From Deltaproteobacteria bacterium (lineage in GTDB: Bacteria; Desulfobacterota; Desulfuromonadia; Geobacterales; JAJYBI01): a stretch of DNA of 64,000 nt. The stretch is taken from assembly GCA_021779095.1 (NCBI GenBank), contig JAJYBI010000007.1, forward strand, positions 61,928 through 125,927, in the 5' to 3' direction. Positions 29,731 to 41,517 of the stretch are shown piece after piece. The position numbers were made by a program, and so were the translations under genes. The number at the start of each line of letters is the position of its first letter. Position 1 is the stretch's first letter. The notes beneath the pieces were generated by a model. That model saw only the letters and a program-made list of their open reading frames with translations. It was not told the DNA's origin and made no database searches.

Positions 29731-31029
29731 ATGAATGTACAGGTAGAAGATCTGAGCAGCGTGAAAAAGAAGATCAATTTTGTCGTTCCCGCTGAACGTG
29801 TTGCGGCCGAAATCGACAAAGTATATGCGGAGATCCAGAAGTATGCGTCTGTCAAAGGATTCCGTAAGGGGAAGGTGCCCCGCGCTTTTCTGGAAAAGCA
29901 TTATGTGGAACAGATGGCGGAAAACGTTCTGAAGAACCTGGTGAATGACACCTACTTCAAGGCTCTCTACGAACAAAAAATTGTGCCGGTTGCTCATCCC
30001 GAGATTGAAAGTGACGATGTAGTAAAGGGAGAGCCGCTGAAGTACTCGGCAACCATCGAGGTCATGCCCGAAATCAAAGAGTGCGACTACAAGGGACTCG
30101 CTGTGAAGAAGGAGTCCTTTATCCTGGATGAGTCGGTGATCGACGGCCGCATCCGGGAGATGCAGGAATCTCAGGCACAGATCAAGCCGGCAGAAGAGGG
30201 GTATGCCGCTGCAAACGGCGATTACGTCATCATCGATTTCGTCGGACATCTGGACGGCGTGCCTTTTGAGAACGGCACGGGGGAGGACTATCCGCTTGAA
30301 CTCGGTTCCGGTCGGTTCATTCCCGGTTTCGAAGAGCAGCTCGTGGGCGTGAAGTCCGGAGAGGTTCGGGAGATAACCGTGCCGTTCCCCGCCGACTACG
30401 GCAACAAGGAACTTGCCGGCAGGGATGCGATGTTCAGGGTGACCGTGACGGATGTCAAGACGAAGGAGCTGCCCGAGCTTAACGAAGAATTCGCCTCACA
30501 GTTTGGAGAGTTCAAGAGCATGGACGAACTGCGGGCGAAACTCGTTGAGATATACGAGCAGCAGGAGCGTGACCGGATCGAGAGCGAACTGAAGGATCGG
30601 GTCGTCAAGGCTCTGGTGGAAAGGAACACGCCCGAGGTTCCCGAAACGCTGGTCAAAAGCCAGCTTGAATCGATGCTGGAGAGCACGAAGAACCGCCTTG
30701 CCGCGCAGCGGATGACCCTGGAGATGATGGGGGTCGACGAGAACAAGTTCAGGGAGCAGTATCGCAATGTGGCTGAGCTCCAGGTGAAGGGGATGGTGCT
30801 GCTCGATGCGGTGGGGAGACTTGAAGGGATTACCGTCGAAGAGAGCGATATCGACAAGCATGTGGAAGAGATCGCAGCCGCCAACCACCAGAATGCGGAC
30901 GCCGTGAAGAAACACTACCAGCAAAAGCAGGCCCGCGAGTCTCTGACCGTGCAGTTGCGTGAAGACAAGGCGATGGACCTGGTCCTGGCTAACGCATGCA
31001 TTACCGAAGTCGCACGCGCCGAAATCTGA
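29731..31029 (+). CDS. tig: Trigger factor
   Basis: Ribosome-bound chaperone and peptidyl-prolyl isomerase that meets nascent chains at the exit tunnel; 432 aa. The ribosome-binding N-domain has GFRKGKVPRAFLEKHY (the trigger-factor signature) near residue 45. The FKBP domain covers about 160-245 (DYVIIDFVGHLDG, GSGRFIPGFEEQLVG). A long helical C-domain follows. It heads the tig-clpP-clpX-lon run, which joins folding and proteolysis genes. Confidence 0.97.
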   Translation: MNVQVEDLSSVKKKINFVVPAERVAAEIDKVYAEIQKYASVKGFRKGKVPRAFLEKHYVEQMAENVLKNLVNDTYFKALYEQKIVPVAHPEIESDDVVKGEPLKYSATIEVMPEIKECDYKGLAVKKESFILDESVIDGRIREMQESQAQIKPAEEGYAAANGDYVIIDFVGHLDGVPFENGTGEDYPLELGSGRFIPGFEEQLVGVKSGEVREITVPFPADYGNKELAGRDAMFRVTVTDVKTKELPELNEEFASQFGEFKSMDELRAKLVEIYEQQERDRIESELKDRVVKALVERNTPEVPETLVKSQLESMLESTKNRLAAQRMTLEMMGVDENKFREQYRNVAELQVKGMVLLDAVGRLEGITVEESDIDKHVEEIAAANHQNADAVKKHYQQKQARESLTVQLREDKAMDLVLANACITEVARAEI

Positions 31030-31047
31030 TTTTTCCGGGGGACTACC

Positions 31048-31635
31048 ATGCTTGTACCTATCGTCGTAGAGCAGACGGGCCGGGGCGAACGCTCCTATGA
31101 CATCTATTCCCGCTTGCTGAAGGACCGGATTATTTTTCTCGGCGGCGGTATCGACGATACCCTGTCGAATCTGGTCATTGCCCAGCTCCTGTTTCTTGAG
31201 GCAGAGGACCCGGACAAGGATATTCACCTCTATATCAATTCGCCCGGCGGTGTTGTTACGTCCGGAATGGCGATCTATGATACCATGCAGTACATCAAGG
31301 CGCCCGTTTCCACCATCTGTGTCGGGCAGGCCGCATCAATGGCGGCGCTGCTCCTTGCCGGGGGAGAAAAGGGGAAGCGGTACTGCCTTTCCCATTCACG
31401 GGTCATGATCCATCAGCCGCTCGGCGGATTCCAGGGACAGGCCACGGATATCCATATCCATGCCCAGGAGATCCTCAAGATGAAAAAGTCGTTGAACATG
31501 CTCCTCAGCAAGGATACGGGCCAGCAACTGGAAAAGGTCGAGACGGACACGGAACGCGACTATTTTATGTCTGGAGAGGAAGCGGTCAGCTATGGTATAG
31601 TTGATCAGGTATTTATGAGAAATCCCAGCGTGTGA
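31048..31635 (+). CDS. clpP: ATP-dependent Clp protease proteolytic subunit
   Basis: Serine peptidase that forms the tetradecameric ClpP barrel; 195 aa. The catalytic serine is in [12 protein letters not shown] (about residue 97), the histidine in [10 protein letters not shown] (about 122) and the Asp in the C-terminal third. The N-terminus [27 protein letters not shown] is typical. It starts 18 bases after tig and is followed by its partner clpX after 7 bases. Confidence 0.98.
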   Translation: MLVPIVVEQTGRGERSYDIYSRLLKDRIIFLGGGIDDTLSNLVIAQLLFLEAEDPDKDIHLYINSPGGVVTSGMAIYDTMQYIKAPVSTICVGQAASMAALLLAGGEKGKRYCLSHSRVMIHQPLGGFQGQATDIHIHAQEILKMKKSLNMLLSKDTGQQLEKVETDTERDYFMSGEEAVSYGIVDQVFMRNPSV

Positions 31636-31642
31636 GGTTACC

Positions 31643-32896
31643 GTGACGAAACGTGATGACAAGACAGATAACCTGACCTGTTCGTTCTGCGGGAAGAGCC
31701 AGGATGAGGTAAAGAAGCTCATCGCCGGCCCGACGGTATACATCTGCGATGAGTGCATCGAACTCTGCAATGACATCATCGCCGAAGAGAACCGACTGGA
31801 GGAAACTCTCGGACCCGATGTGAAGCGGCTTCCGAAGCCTCAGGAGATCAAGGAGGTCCTGGACGAATACGTCATCGGCCAGGACCAGGCTAAAAAGGTC
31901 CTTGCCGTCGCTGTCTACAATCATTACAAGCGCGTCGAAACGATGGGCAAGCCGGGCGATGTGGAGATGCAGAAGAGTAACATCCTGCTCTTGGGGCCCA
32001 CCGGTTCCGGGAAGACGCTTCTCGCTCAGACGCTTGCAAAGATTCTCAAGGTCCCGTTTGCCATGGCCGATGCAACGAATCTTACGGAAGCCGGCTACGT
32101 GGGGGAGGATGTTGAGAACATCATCCTGAACCTGCTGCAGGCATCCGACTACGACGTGGAGCGCGCCCAGAAGGGGATCATCTACATCGACGAGATCGAC
32201 AAGATTGCCCGCAAGACCGACTCCCCGTCCATTACCCGCGACGTCTCGGGTGAAGGGGTCCAGCAGGCGCTCCTGAAGATCATCGAGGGGACCGTCGCCA
32301 GCGTTCCTCCCAAGGGGGGGCGGAAGCATCCCCAGCAGGAGTTCCTCAAGATCGACACGACGAACATCCTTTTCGTCTGCGGCGGTGCTTTTGCCGGTCT
32401 GGACAGCATCATCCAGCAGCGGATCGGGGTGAAGAGCCTCGGTTTCGGCGCGGACGTGAAGAAGAAGGTGGAGAAGAAAGCGGGCGAACTTCTTACCGAT
32501 GCCACGCCGGAAGACCTCCTGAAATTCGGGTTCATTCCCGAGTTCGTTGGCCGTCTGCCGGTCCTGGCGACCCTGAGCGAACTGGACGAGGACGCCATGG
32601 TGCAGATCCTCAAGGAACCGAAAAACGCGTTGGTGAAGCAGTACCAGAAGCTGTTCGAGATGGAGCATGTGCGGCTCAAGTTTACCGACGGTTCGCTTGT
32701 GGCGATCGCCCGCGAGGCACTCAAGCGTAAGACCGGTGCCCGGGGACTGCGTTCGATCCTCGAGAACGCCATGCTCGATATCATGTATGAGATCCCATCG
32801 CAGACGATGGTCAAAGAGGTCGTCATCAACGAGGATGTCATCTACAACCGTGAAAAACCGATTATCGTCTACGAACCGGTGGCCGAGTCGGCATAA
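31643..32896 (+). CDS. clpX: ATP-dependent Clp protease ATP-binding subunit ClpX
   Basis: AAA+ unfoldase that feeds substrates to ClpP; 417 aa. The N-terminal zinc domain has CSFCGKS and CDECIELC (residues about 12-38). Walker A is GPTGSGKT near residue 118, Walker B is [12 protein letters not shown], and the RKHPQQEF and [10 protein letters not shown] blocks follow. It begins with GTG at 31643. It is directly downstream of clpP and 9 bases before lon. Confidence 0.98.
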   Translation: MTKRDDKTDNLTCSFCGKSQDEVKKLIAGPTVYICDECIELCNDIIAEENRLEETLGPDVKRLPKPQEIKEVLDEYVIGQDQAKKVLAVAVYNHYKRVETMGKPGDVEMQKSNILLLGPTGSGKTLLAQTLAKILKVPFAMADATNLTEAGYVGEDVENIILNLLQASDYDVERAQKGIIYIDEIDKIARKTDSPSITRDVSGEGVQQALLKIIEGTVASVPPKGGRKHPQQEFLKIDTTNILFVCGGAFAGLDSIIQQRIGVKSLGFGADVKKKVEKKAGELLTDATPEDLLKFGFIPEFVGRLPVLATLSELDEDAMVQILKEPKNALVKQYQKLFEMEHVRLKFTDGSLVAIAREALKRKTGARGLRSILENAMLDIMYEIPSQTMVKEVVINEDVIYNREKPIIVYEPVAESA

Positions 32897-32905
32897 CCAG
32901 GGGTA

Positions 32906-35326
32906 ATGATGACCGTTACAAAGGTTAGTGAACTCTCGGGAGGGAATCTGCAAAGGTTCCCTCTTTTGCCTTTGCGGGACATCGTGGTGTTTCCGACCAT
33001 GGTGGTCCCGCTGTTCGTCGGCCGCGAGAAATCGATCCGTGCGCTGGAAGCCGCCATGGCTGACGGGAAGTTGATATTTCTGGCGGCGCAGAAAAATGCG
33101 AAGACGGAAGACCCTCGCGGCGAGGATATCTTCTCCGCCGGTTCGCTCTGCAAGATCATCCAGTTGCTGAAACTGCCCGACGGTACCGTCAAGGTACTCG
33201 TCGAGGGTAAGCAGCGGGGCACCATCGTGTCGCTGCACGAGGATACGGATTATTTTGTCGTGAGCGTTGAGCTGGTGCAGTCGGCAGAGGATGTCGATGC
33301 CGTGACCTCTGCGTTGACCAGGAGCGTGCATGCGGCATTCGAGAAATATGCGAAGACCGGCGGCAAAATCCCTGCAGAACTCGTGTCATCAACGCTCGAT
33401 ACTACCGATCCCGACCTGCTGGCGGATAGTGTCGTCGGGCATCTTTCGCTCAAACTGGAGGAGAAGCAGGAATTCCTTTCCCTGATCGACCCCGCCCGCC
33501 GGCTTGAAAAGTTACTCGGTCTGCTGGAGTCGGAACTTGAGATTCTCCAGATCGAGAAGAAGATCAGAAGTCGGGTCAAGAAGCAGATGGAGCGCTCACA
33601 GAAGGAGTACTATCTGAATGAGCAGATGCGCGCCATTCAGAAGGAACTTGGTAACAAGGATGACTTCCGCCAGGAACTGCAGGAGCTGGAGGCGAAGCTT
33701 GAGAGCCTGAAACTTCCCCCTGAGGCACGTCAAAAGGGGACTGCGGAACTGAAGAAACTGCGCCTCATGTCACCCATGTCCGCCGAGGCAGCCGTTGTGC
33801 GCAATTATCTCGACTGGCTGGTGTCGGTCCCGTGGAACAGGTTCACCCGGGAGAAGCGTGATATGGCGCAGGCCAGTGCGATTCTCGAGCGCGATCATTA
33901 CGGCCTCGAAAAGGTGAAGGAACGGATACTCGAGCAGCTTTCGGTGCATGTACTGTCAAGGCGGATCAAAGGACCGATACTCTGTCTGGTCGGCCCACCC
34001 GGTGTCGGCAAGACATCCCTGGCGCGATCCATTGCCGAGGCGACAGGGAGAAAATTCATCAAGGTATCTCTCGGGGGGGTACGCGACGAGTCGGAGATTC
34101 GCGGACATCGACGTACCTACGTCGGCGCCATGCCGGGGAAGATCATCCATGGGCTGAAACGTGCCGGAACGAGTAACCCGCTGTTCCTGCTGGACGAAAT
34201 CGACAAGCTCAGCTCGGACTTCCGTGGTGACCCCGCTTCGGCACTGCTGGAGGTGCTCGATCCCGAGCAGAACGCTCTGTTCAACGATCACTTCCTCGAC
34301 GTCGAGTACAACCTCTCACGGATCATGTTCATCACAACCGCAAACTCGCTCCATTCCATCCCCCGACCGCTTCTGGACCGGATGGAGGTCATCAAGATCG
34401 ATGGTTATACGGAGCTTGAGAAGCTGAACATCGCGCAACAATACCTCGTCGCCAAGCAGCGGGAGGCTAACGGGTTGTCGGAAGGTGACGTGTGTGTCGC
34501 CGATGATGCCCTGCTCCAGATTATCCGTGGATATACCCGCGAGGCGGGGGTGCGGAACCTCGACCGGTCCATCGGCAAGGTCTTCCGCAAGATTGCACAC
34601 AAGAAAGTGACCGGTGCATCGCGCCCGTCGACCGTATCGTCTGATAATCTCCGTGATTTTCTCGGCCTGCCTCTGTTCCGGACGAAAGCGAACGAGGCAG
34701 CCGCCTCTGTCGGCGTCGTGACGGGGCTGGCCTGGACCGAGACGGGGGGGGACCTGCTGGATATCGAGGTCGCCGTTTTGCCGGGGAAGGGGAAGCTGAA
34801 TGTCACCGGCAAACTTGGCGAGGTGATGCAGGAGTCGGCCCAGACGGCCATGACGTACGTCCGGTCGCGGGGTGAACTGCTTGGGTTGGAGCGTGATTTC
34901 TACCAGAACGCCGATATCCATATTCATGTCCCCGAAGGTGCGATCCCGAAGGACGGCCCCTCCGCGGGAATTACCATGGCAACTGCACTTGTCTCCGCCT
35001 TGACCGGCAGAGGTGTGGCCGGGGATATTGCCATGACGGGGGAGATCACCCTGCGCGGACGCGTTCTTGCCATCGGCGGACTGAAGGAGAAACTGCTGGC
35101 CGCGCGCAGGGGAGGGATACGGACCGTTCTGATCCCAAAGGAGAACGAACGTGACCTGCTGGAGATCCCGGCGGAGGTAACCGAGTCGCTGGAGGTCATC
35201 CCGGTTGCCCATATGGATGATGTCCTGGCCCGCGCCGTCCATGGGTATGCGGAGCTGGTCCGGGTGCAGGATGCGGCGATGCCTTGCATGGAGCCGCTCC
35301 ACGAACATACCGCCACCTCGCATTGA
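32906..35326 (+). CDS. lon: ATP-dependent protease La
   Basis: Cytoplasmic AAA+ serine protease (806 aa) that degrades misfolded and regulatory proteins. The N-terminal substrate domain begins [23 protein letters not shown]. Walker [14 protein letters not shown] is near residue 362 and Walker [10 protein letters not shown] follows. The Ser-Lys dyad lies in KDGPSAG (near 686) and [14 protein letters not shown] (near 728). It ends the quality-control gene run. Confidence 0.98.
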   Translation: MMTVTKVSELSGGNLQRFPLLPLRDIVVFPTMVVPLFVGREKSIRALEAAMADGKLIFLAAQKNAKTEDPRGEDIFSAGSLCKIIQLLKLPDGTVKVLVEGKQRGTIVSLHEDTDYFVVSVELVQSAEDVDAVTSALTRSVHAAFEKYAKTGGKIPAELVSSTLDTTDPDLLADSVVGHLSLKLEEKQEFLSLIDPARRLEKLLGLLESELEILQIEKKIRSRVKKQMERSQKEYYLNEQMRAIQKELGNKDDFRQELQELEAKLESLKLPPEARQKGTAELKKLRLMSPMSAEAAVVRNYLDWLVSVPWNRFTREKRDMAQASAILERDHYGLEKVKERILEQLSVHVLSRRIKGPILCLVGPPGVGKTSLARSIAEATGRKFIKVSLGGVRDESEIRGHRRTYVGAMPGKIIHGLKRAGTSNPLFLLDEIDKLSSDFRGDPASALLEVLDPEQNALFNDHFLDVEYNLSRIMFITTANSLHSIPRPLLDRMEVIKIDGYTELEKLNIAQQYLVAKQREANGLSEGDVCVADDALLQIIRGYTREAGVRNLDRSIGKVFRKIAHKKVTGASRPSTVSSDNLRDFLGLPLFRTKANEAAASVGVVTGLAWTETGGDLLDIEVAVLPGKGKLNVTGKLGEVMQESAQTAMTYVRSRGELLGLERDFYQNADIHIHVPEGAIPKDGPSAGITMATALVSALTGRGVAGDIAMTGEITLRGRVLAIGGLKEKLLAARRGGIRTVLIPKENERDLLEIPAEVTESLEVIPVAHMDDVLARAVHGYAELVRVQDAAMPCMEPLHEHTATSH

Positions 35327-35351
35327 TGCTGGCTGGGGGGCGAATTACCGG

Positions 35352-35380
35352 TTGACAGCGACGGGGAAACATTGTATAAA
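35352..35380 (+). promoter_or_regulatory. Sigma-70 promoter for tRNA-Cys
   Basis: Perfect TTGACA, ideal 17-base spacer, TATAAA; 30 bases before the tRNA-Cys gene and after lon. Confidence 0.75.
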
Positions 35381-35409
35381 ACCACTTCTTGTTGTCAGGA
35401 AGTGCTCAT

Positions 35410-35484
<75 letters not shown>

Positions 35485-35494
35485 AAAAAAAGAC

Positions 35495-35530
35495 AAGGGG
35501 TTAGCCGAACAGGCCGACCCCTTTTGTTTT
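35495..35530 (+). terminator. Rho-independent terminator after tRNA-Cys
   Basis: AAGGGGT (35495-35501) pairs with ACCCCTT (35517-35523). An inner GCC/GGC pairing follows a small internal loop, and a T-rich run ends the structure. Confidence 0.65.
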
Positions 35531-35702
35531 ACCTGCACCCATTGGGCATCCTCGCCTGATTGTGTAATTCATTCCGTATCTATCTGGAAGCCGTGTCCGT
35601 TGTTTCGCCATAGTGCTGAAACGGCGGCGCGTACGGAGGGTGTTGCGGCTCGTAATTGCGTTAATCCGGTGTCTCATGGGTAACGGGGGGACGGACAACG
35701 TC

Positions 35703-37061
35703 ATGAATGTCGAGACGAACAACAGGATGCCATGCATCGGAGTGCATCGGCTCGTTGTTGCATTTCTCGTGACGCTCTGCATACGTGGTATGGTGTGTTG
35801 TGACGGAGCTGCTGCAGACGGCGTTCCTTCGCCGGCACCTGTAGTCCGGCACGTCAGTGCCTACAACGTCGATGAAAGCGTCCACACCCCGTATGCGGGT
35901 GATGCATGCGAGACAACGGTCTTCGGCAGAAAGATAGACATCCCCCCCCGCGACCGGAATAACCTGCGCTCATTCACCCTTGGCGGTAATTTCTATTACC
36001 ACAAGGTGGGAAGTGAGCGGGGCGCCCCGATCGTCGCATTCTATTACCGGCACGGCGGCGAAAAGTGGTGGAACCGGGATATCGTCGGCCTGTTCGTCAA
36101 CGAGGTGGATGTTGCCCGCAACTACGGCAGATTCCAGCTTCTCGGCCACTTCGACAACAACACCGTGCCGTTTGCCGACACGGAAATTCAGAACGGCCGG
36201 GAGATCAAGTCCAGCTCCGTTATCTGGGGAACCGTATCGGGATGGCTGGGTGCCGGTATCCGGGTGCCGGTTGCGCCGTTCCAGGCGGACAACGACCTGC
36301 GGGTCCAGCTGTTCTACCACGCCGGCTATTTCTACGACATGCGAACGGGTAATACCGGAGCCGACGTCCGACTGCCGCCGGATACCTTCACTCACGGGCT
36401 CCGTTTCCGGATACGGTACGACGGACTCCGACGGAATATCATGGAACTCCCTCACGAAGGGTGGGCGTGGGGAGGCGATGCGGAGTTGTCGCGGCGCGAC
36501 AGCTGGTCCGACAGCACATTCGGCAATCTGCCGTTTTACCGAAACGAGACCCGCGACTACCTGAAGCTTTCAGGGTACGTCATCGGTGCCATGGGGATAC
36601 CGGGACTCTCCGAACGGAATCGCTTTATCTGGTACCTGCACGGTGGCGGAACTCCCTACGGAAGGCTTGACCGCTTCTCCTCCTTCCGCGCCGGTGGCGG
36701 ACCGTTCCCGAACGAGTCGGACGACCTCTACCGACTCCCCTATCCCGGTGCGCTGTACAACAACTTTCCGGTGTCCGACTACGTGGTCAGTACCCTCGAA
36801 TACCGCCGGGAGCTACTGCTCTTTCTGTACCTGCATCTGCGCGGGACCTTCGCCTGGGGGGCCAACCGGCCCGACTATACCACGAGCCCGGAACTGAAGC
36901 TGAAGCTGAGCACCACGGATGCCGAGGCGTATTCCATTGGACTCACCAGCGGTTTTTTCGGCGATTCACAGCTCTACCTCGAGTATGCCTACGATACGAC
37001 GCTGCTGCGAAACGGCACCTCCGGCAGGAGTTTCATGCTGCTCTGGTCGAAGTCCTTCTGA
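35703..37061 (+). CDS. Exported outer-membrane-type protein of unknown function
   Basis: No family recognised with confidence. About 452 aa with an N-terminal signal-like segment (VHRLVVAFLVTLCIRGMVCCDGAAA). Long alternating aromatic strands with Asp/Asn-rich turns follow (FTLGGNFYYHKVG, IVAFYYRHGG, LRVQLFYHAGYFYD, LYLEYAYDTTLL), and the final residue is Phe (MLLWSKSF). This fits an outer-membrane beta-barrel inserted by BAM. The start is unsure: 35703 is my choice, while 35613, 35676 and 35727 are in frame. It is preceded by the tRNA-Cys terminator and is probably monocistronic. Confidence 0.65.
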   Translation: MNVETNNRMPCIGVHRLVVAFLVTLCIRGMVCCDGAAADGVPSPAPVVRHVSAYNVDESVHTPYAGDACETTVFGRKIDIPPRDRNNLRSFTLGGNFYYHKVGSERGAPIVAFYYRHGGEKWWNRDIVGLFVNEVDVARNYGRFQLLGHFDNNTVPFADTEIQNGREIKSSSVIWGTVSGWLGAGIRVPVAPFQADNDLRVQLFYHAGYFYDMRTGNTGADVRLPPDTFTHGLRFRIRYDGLRRNIMELPHEGWAWGGDAELSRRDSWSDSTFGNLPFYRNETRDYLKLSGYVIGAMGIPGLSERNRFIWYLHGGGTPYGRLDRFSSFRAGGGPFPNESDDLYRLPYPGALYNNFPVSDYVVSTLEYRRELLLFLYLHLRGTFAWGANRPDYTTSPELKLKLSTTDAEAYSIGLTSGFFGDSQLYLEYAYDTTLLRNGTSGRSFMLLWSKSF

Positions 37062-37101
37062 ATCTATCCACACGTAACCATTTGTTTGAGAGGAAGTTTG
37101 C

Positions 37102-38754
37102 ATGCAGACGAAAACCTATGTCATCGGACATCGGAATCCCGACACCGACTCCATCGCTTCGGCAATCGCGTACGCGGAACTGAAGCGGTTGCAGGGTGAC
37201 CTGTCGGTAGAAGCCGCCATGGCGGGCGACCCGAACCCCCAGACGAGTTACGTCCTGGAGCGGCTTGATATAGCGCATCCTCTGTACCTTGCGGATGTGC
37301 ATCCCAAGGTTGCCGATGTCCTGAACCGCGAGCCGGTGACGGCCCACCCCGACGTGCCGCTTCTGAACGTCCTCGAACTGTTCCACCGTAACAACATCCG
37401 GGTGCTGCCGATCGTGGATGACGGAGGGAAACCGTCGGGGCTCGTTTCGCTGCTGCGGCTGTCCGAGAAGTACCTGGTGGCCGGGCGCGACCGGATGCGG
37501 GGAGTGAACACCTCCCTGCGACTCCTTGCCGGCTGTCTCGAAGGGGATTTCCTGGCCGGCGAGGCGACCGTTGAGGTGGAGCATCTCCACCTGTTCATCG
37601 GGGCGATGCTGGAGGAGTCGTTCTCCTCACGCATCGGCGAGTACGCGGTGGATCAGCTCATGATCATGACGGGTGACCGGCGGACGATCCAGCAGGCAGC
37701 CATCGAGCGCGGCGTCCGCCTGCTCATCGTCACCGGCGGCCACACGGTGGAGGACGACCTCCTCGTCAGGGCTGCGGCACGCGGCGTTACCGTTCTGTCC
37801 ACGCCGTTCGACACGGCCACGGCTGCCTGGGTCGTGAGACATTCAACGCCGGTCGGGCTGTTCGCGGAGGCCGGTTTCGAGAAGATCGGCGTGGCGGAGC
37901 CGCTCAGCCATCTGCGGCTGAAGCTGCTCAACAGCTCCGAGCCGGCCGTCGTCGTGGTGGAGGAGGACGGCACGCTGGCCGGTATCGCCACCAAATCGTC
38001 ACTCCTTGCCCCTCATCGCGCCTCGCTTATCCTGGTGGATCACAACGAGCTCGGTCAGGCGGTCCCCGGCGCGGAGGAGCTGGAGATCCGCGAGGTGATC
38101 GACCATCACAAGCTCGGGAACAGCCACACGCAGCAGCCGGTAACCTTCATCACCGCCCCCGTGGGGAGTACCTGCACGCTCGTTGCCGGGATCTACCGTC
38201 AGGAAGGGGTGGAGCCGCCGGCACCCATCGCGGCGCTGCTCCTTGCCGGTATCCTCTCTGATACGGTCATCCTCAAGTCTCCCACCACCACCCCGCGCGA
38301 CCGCGATACGGTCGTCTGGCTGGAGGCGTTGGCCGGGCTCGATCACGGGACCTTCGGCCGCGAGATCTTCTCCGCCTGTTCCGGTCTGTCCGGCTACGGT
38401 TCGCCGGAGAAGGTCATTACGACGGACTTCAAGGCCTTTTCCGCCGGCGACGTCCGGTTCGGTGTCGGCCAGGTGGAGGTGATCGGGTTCGACGAGTTCT
38501 TCTCCATGAAGGCTGAGCTGCAGGAGGCACTCGGCGAGGTGAAGCGACGGGAGAACCTGGCGTTTGCCGGCCTGATGGTGACTGACATCTATTCCGAATC
38601 GACCCTGTTCCTCGTTGAGGGTAAAAACGAGCTGGCGCATGTCATGGGGCACCCCCAGATCGAGCCGCACCTGTACGAACTGAAAGGGGTCATGTCGCGG
38701 AAGAAGCAGATGGTCCCCCATCTGTTGAAGGTGCTGGAGCGGCTGCAGGGATAG
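37102..38754 (+). CDS. CBS-domain family II inorganic pyrophosphatase
   Basis: Manganese-dependent inorganic diphosphatase of the DHH superfamily; 550 aa. The DHH core is split: the N-terminal GHRNPDTDSIASAIAYAEL (Mn-binding) is followed by a regulatory insert (CBS about residues 75-120, DRTGG-like about 170-240, CBS about 250-305). The core then resumes with ILVDHNELGQAV, VIDHHKLG and the C-terminal DHHA2 domain with SRKKQMVP. Regulated CBS-PPases sense AMP/ATP and diadenosine polyphosphates. A ribosome site (GAGAGGA) precedes the ATG. Confidence 0.94.
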   Translation: MQTKTYVIGHRNPDTDSIASAIAYAELKRLQGDLSVEAAMAGDPNPQTSYVLERLDIAHPLYLADVHPKVADVLNREPVTAHPDVPLLNVLELFHRNNIRVLPIVDDGGKPSGLVSLLRLSEKYLVAGRDRMRGVNTSLRLLAGCLEGDFLAGEATVEVEHLHLFIGAMLEESFSSRIGEYAVDQLMIMTGDRRTIQQAAIERGVRLLIVTGGHTVEDDLLVRAAARGVTVLSTPFDTATAAWVVRHSTPVGLFAEAGFEKIGVAEPLSHLRLKLLNSSEPAVVVVEEDGTLAGIATKSSLLAPHRASLILVDHNELGQAVPGAEELEIREVIDHHKLGNSHTQQPVTFITAPVGSTCTLVAGIYRQEGVEPPAPIAALLLAGILSDTVILKSPTTTPRDRDTVVWLEALAGLDHGTFGREIFSACSGLSGYGSPEKVITTDFKAFSAGDVRFGVGQVEVIGFDEFFSMKAELQEALGEVKRRENLAFAGLMVTDIYSESTLFLVEGKNELAHVMGHPQIEPHLYELKGVMSRKKQMVPHLLKVLERLQG

Positions 38755-38892
38755 GCACGCGGGACAACCGCAGTACAGGCTCCCGGGAGGTGCGAACGCA
38801 GTAAACGAGCCGCTCCAGAGAGCTTTTTGTTTTACATCGGCCGGCTGTTTTGTTACGATTATCAGTCGATTTTACCGGTTCAAAGAGGGTTC

Positions 38893-41517
38893 ATGTCTGA
38901 CCAGACGCCGATGATGCGGCAGTACCTCCAGATCAAGGCTGATTATCCCGATTCCATCCTGTTTTTTCGTCTCGGCGACTTCTACGAGATGTTCCTCGAC
39001 GACGCCGTCAAGGCGTCCCGTATCCTCGATATCACCCTTACCTCCCGCAACAAGGCCTCCGACGGCAACGACGTCCCTTTGTGCGGTATCCCTTACCACT
39101 CTGCCAATCCCTATATCGCCAAGCTGATCGAGGCGGGGGAAAAGGTCGCCATCTGCGAGCAGGTGGAGGACCCGAAGGCGGTCAAGGGGATCGTCAAGCG
39201 CGAGGTCGTGCGGGTCATCACCCCCGGACTGCTCCTGGACAGCGACAGTCTCGTCCCCAAGGACAACAACTACCTCGTATCCCTCTACTCTCCCGACGGG
39301 TCGGCCTGGGGGGTTGCCAGCCTCGATCTCTCCACCGGCGAGTTCAAGCTGACGGAACTGACCGGGCTCGACGCGGCGGCCGCGGAGGTGGCCTGTCTCG
39401 CCCCCCGCGAGATCATCCTTTCCGTCTCCGCGCGGGAGAACGGCGTGCTTGCCGATCGTCCCGACATCGCCGCAGGACGGATCGTGACGGGGATCGACGA
39501 CTGGGTGTACGATGCCGAGTACTGCGGACGGGTCTTTGCCGGACAGTACGACGGTGCCACTCCCGCCATGCTCGGCTGCGGAACGCTTGCCTGCGGGACC
39601 ATCGCGGCGGGGGCGGTGCTGCACTATCTGAAAGAGACCCAGAAGGAGGGCAGTTGCCACCTCCGGGAGCCGTTAACGTACCGGACCAGTGAATTCCTGG
39701 TGCTGGACGATGCCACCCGCCGCAATCTGGAGCTCACGGCGACCATGTCCGACGGCAAACGGCGTGGTTCGCTACTCTGGGTGCTCGACCGGACCGTTAC
39801 GGCCATGGGGGGGCGTAAACTCAAGCAGTGGATCAACTATCCGCTTTTATCTATCGAAAAAATAACGGAACGCCAGGGTGCGGTCGAGGAGCTGGTTCAT
39901 GCGTCGGTCTCCCGCGACGGCATCCTCGCGGCGCTCGGTGAGGTGAGCGACCTGGAGCGGCTGAACGGCCGTATCAGCCTCGCCAGCGCCAGCGCCCGGG
40001 ACCTGGTGGCGCTGGAGCGGTCCCTGCGCCGCCTCCCCATGGTGCTCGACCTCCTGGGGGACCTGGAATCGCCCCTCCTGCAACGGGTAGCGGGTTCCAT
40101 CGACCTGCTGGAGGACGTTACGGAGCTGATCGCCGGCAGCATCGTCGAGAATCCCCCGTTTTCCCTGCGTGAGGGTGGGGTCATCGCCGACGGCTGGAAC
40201 GAGGAGCTGGACGAGCTGCGCACCATCAGCCGGGAGGGGAAGGGGTTCATCGCCCGCCTGGAGGCGAAGGAGCGGGAGCGCACCGGCATCTCCTCCCTGA
40301 AGATCCGTTACAACAAGGTGTTCGGCTACTACATCGAGATCACCAAGACCAACCTCGCCGCCGTTCCCGACGACTACATCCGCCGCCAGACCCTGGCCAA
40401 CGCCGAGCGGTTCATCACCCCCGAGCTGAAGGAGTACGAGGACAAGGTGCTGGGGGCGGAGGACCGGATCGCCGACCTGGAGTACCAGCTGTTCCAGCAG
40501 GTGCGTGAGCGGGTTGTCGCCCAGGGGGGGCGTATCGCCCGCACCGCCGACGCCGTCGCGACCCTGGACGTCCTGTCCGCGCTGGCCGACCTGGCCCACG
40601 ACCGGGGGTACTGTCGGCCGCAGGTAAACGACGGCGACCTCCTGGAGATCGTCGACGGCCGCCACCCGGTCATCGAGGCGATCAGCCTGGGGGAGCGGTT
40701 CGTCCCGAACGACGTGCGGCTCGACGGCAGCGAGAACCAGCTTCTCATCATCACCGGCCCGAACATGGCGGGCAAATCGACCTTCATGCGCCAGGTGGCG
40801 CTCATCGCCCTCATGGCCCAGATCGGCAGCTTCGTGCCGGCGGCGGAGGCACGCATCGGCCTCGTTGACCGGATCTTCACCCGGGTCGGCGCGTCCGACA
40901 ACCTGGCCCGCGGCCAGTCCACCTTCATGGTGGAGATGACGGAGACCGCCAACATCCTCCGGAGCGCCACGCCGAAAAGCCTCGTGGTACTGGACGAGAT
41001 CGGCCGCGGAACCTCCACCTTCGACGGCGTCTCCATCGCCTGGGCCGTGGCGGAGTTCCTGCACGACAACGAGACCCACGCCGCCCGGACCCTGTTCGCC
41101 ACCCACTACCACGAGCTGACCGAGCTGGCCGTGACCCGCAGCCGGGCGAAGAACTTCAACATCGCGGTGAAGGAGTGGAACGACCAGATCATCTTCCTGC
41201 GCCGGATCGTGCCCGGCGGGACGTCCCATTCCTACGGCATCCAGGTGGCGCGTCTGGCCGGCATCCCCCAGGAAATCATTGACAGGGCCAAGGAAATCCT
41301 GCAGAACCTGGAAAAGGGGGAGTTCGTCGAGGAGGGGCAGCCCCGTATCGCCCGGGGACGGAAGGGAAAGACGTCCGTACCCGCCTCCCAGCTCTCCCTG
41401 TTCGCTGCCGGCGACGGCGACGACCCGGTCCGCCAGCGGCTCAAGGACCTGGATGTGGCGACCCTGACCCCGTTGGAGGCGCTGAACATACTCGATACGT
41501 TGAAGAGGATGGTATGA
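38893..41517 (+). CDS. mutS: DNA mismatch repair protein MutS
   Basis: Mismatch recognition ATPase; 874 aa, full length. The N-terminal mismatch-binding domain has [17 protein letters not shown], containing the intercalating Phe motif. Connector, lever and clamp domains follow. The ATPase has Walker [18 protein letters not shown] near residue 625, [16 protein letters not shown] and [10 protein letters not shown]. The start at 38893 is preferred over the upstream in-frame ATG at 38827. Its stop overlaps the amidase start by 4 bases. No mutL is visible in this window. Confidence 0.97.
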   Translation: MSDQTPMMRQYLQIKADYPDSILFFRLGDFYEMFLDDAVKASRILDITLTSRNKASDGNDVPLCGIPYHSANPYIAKLIEAGEKVAICEQVEDPKAVKGIVKREVVRVITPGLLLDSDSLVPKDNNYLVSLYSPDGSAWGVASLDLSTGEFKLTELTGLDAAAAEVACLAPREIILSVSARENGVLADRPDIAAGRIVTGIDDWVYDAEYCGRVFAGQYDGATPAMLGCGTLACGTIAAGAVLHYLKETQKEGSCHLREPLTYRTSEFLVLDDATRRNLELTATMSDGKRRGSLLWVLDRTVTAMGGRKLKQWINYPLLSIEKITERQGAVEELVHASVSRDGILAALGEVSDLERLNGRISLASASARDLVALERSLRRLPMVLDLLGDLESPLLQRVAGSIDLLEDVTELIAGSIVENPPFSLREGGVIADGWNEELDELRTISREGKGFIARLEAKERERTGISSLKIRYNKVFGYYIEITKTNLAAVPDDYIRRQTLANAERFITPELKEYEDKVLGAEDRIADLEYQLFQQVRERVVAQGGRIARTADAVATLDVLSALADLAHDRGYCRPQVNDGDLLEIVDGRHPVIEAISLGERFVPNDVRLDGSENQLLIITGPNMAGKSTFMRQVALIALMAQIGSFVPAAEARIGLVDRIFTRVGASDNLARGQSTFMVEMTETANILRSATPKSLVVLDEIGRGTSTFDGVSIAWAVAEFLHDNETHAARTLFATHYHELTELAVTRSRAKNFNIAVKEWNDQIIFLRRIVPGGTSHSYGIQVARLAGIPQEIIDRAKEILQNLEKGEFVEEGQPRIARGRKGKTSVPASQLSLFAAGDGDDPVRQRLKDLDVATLTPLEALNILDTLKRMV

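Noticed and set aside
38800..38846. Possible terminator before mutS
   Set aside because: Only a 4-bp stem (GCTC/GAGC) before the T run; too weak to report as a feature.
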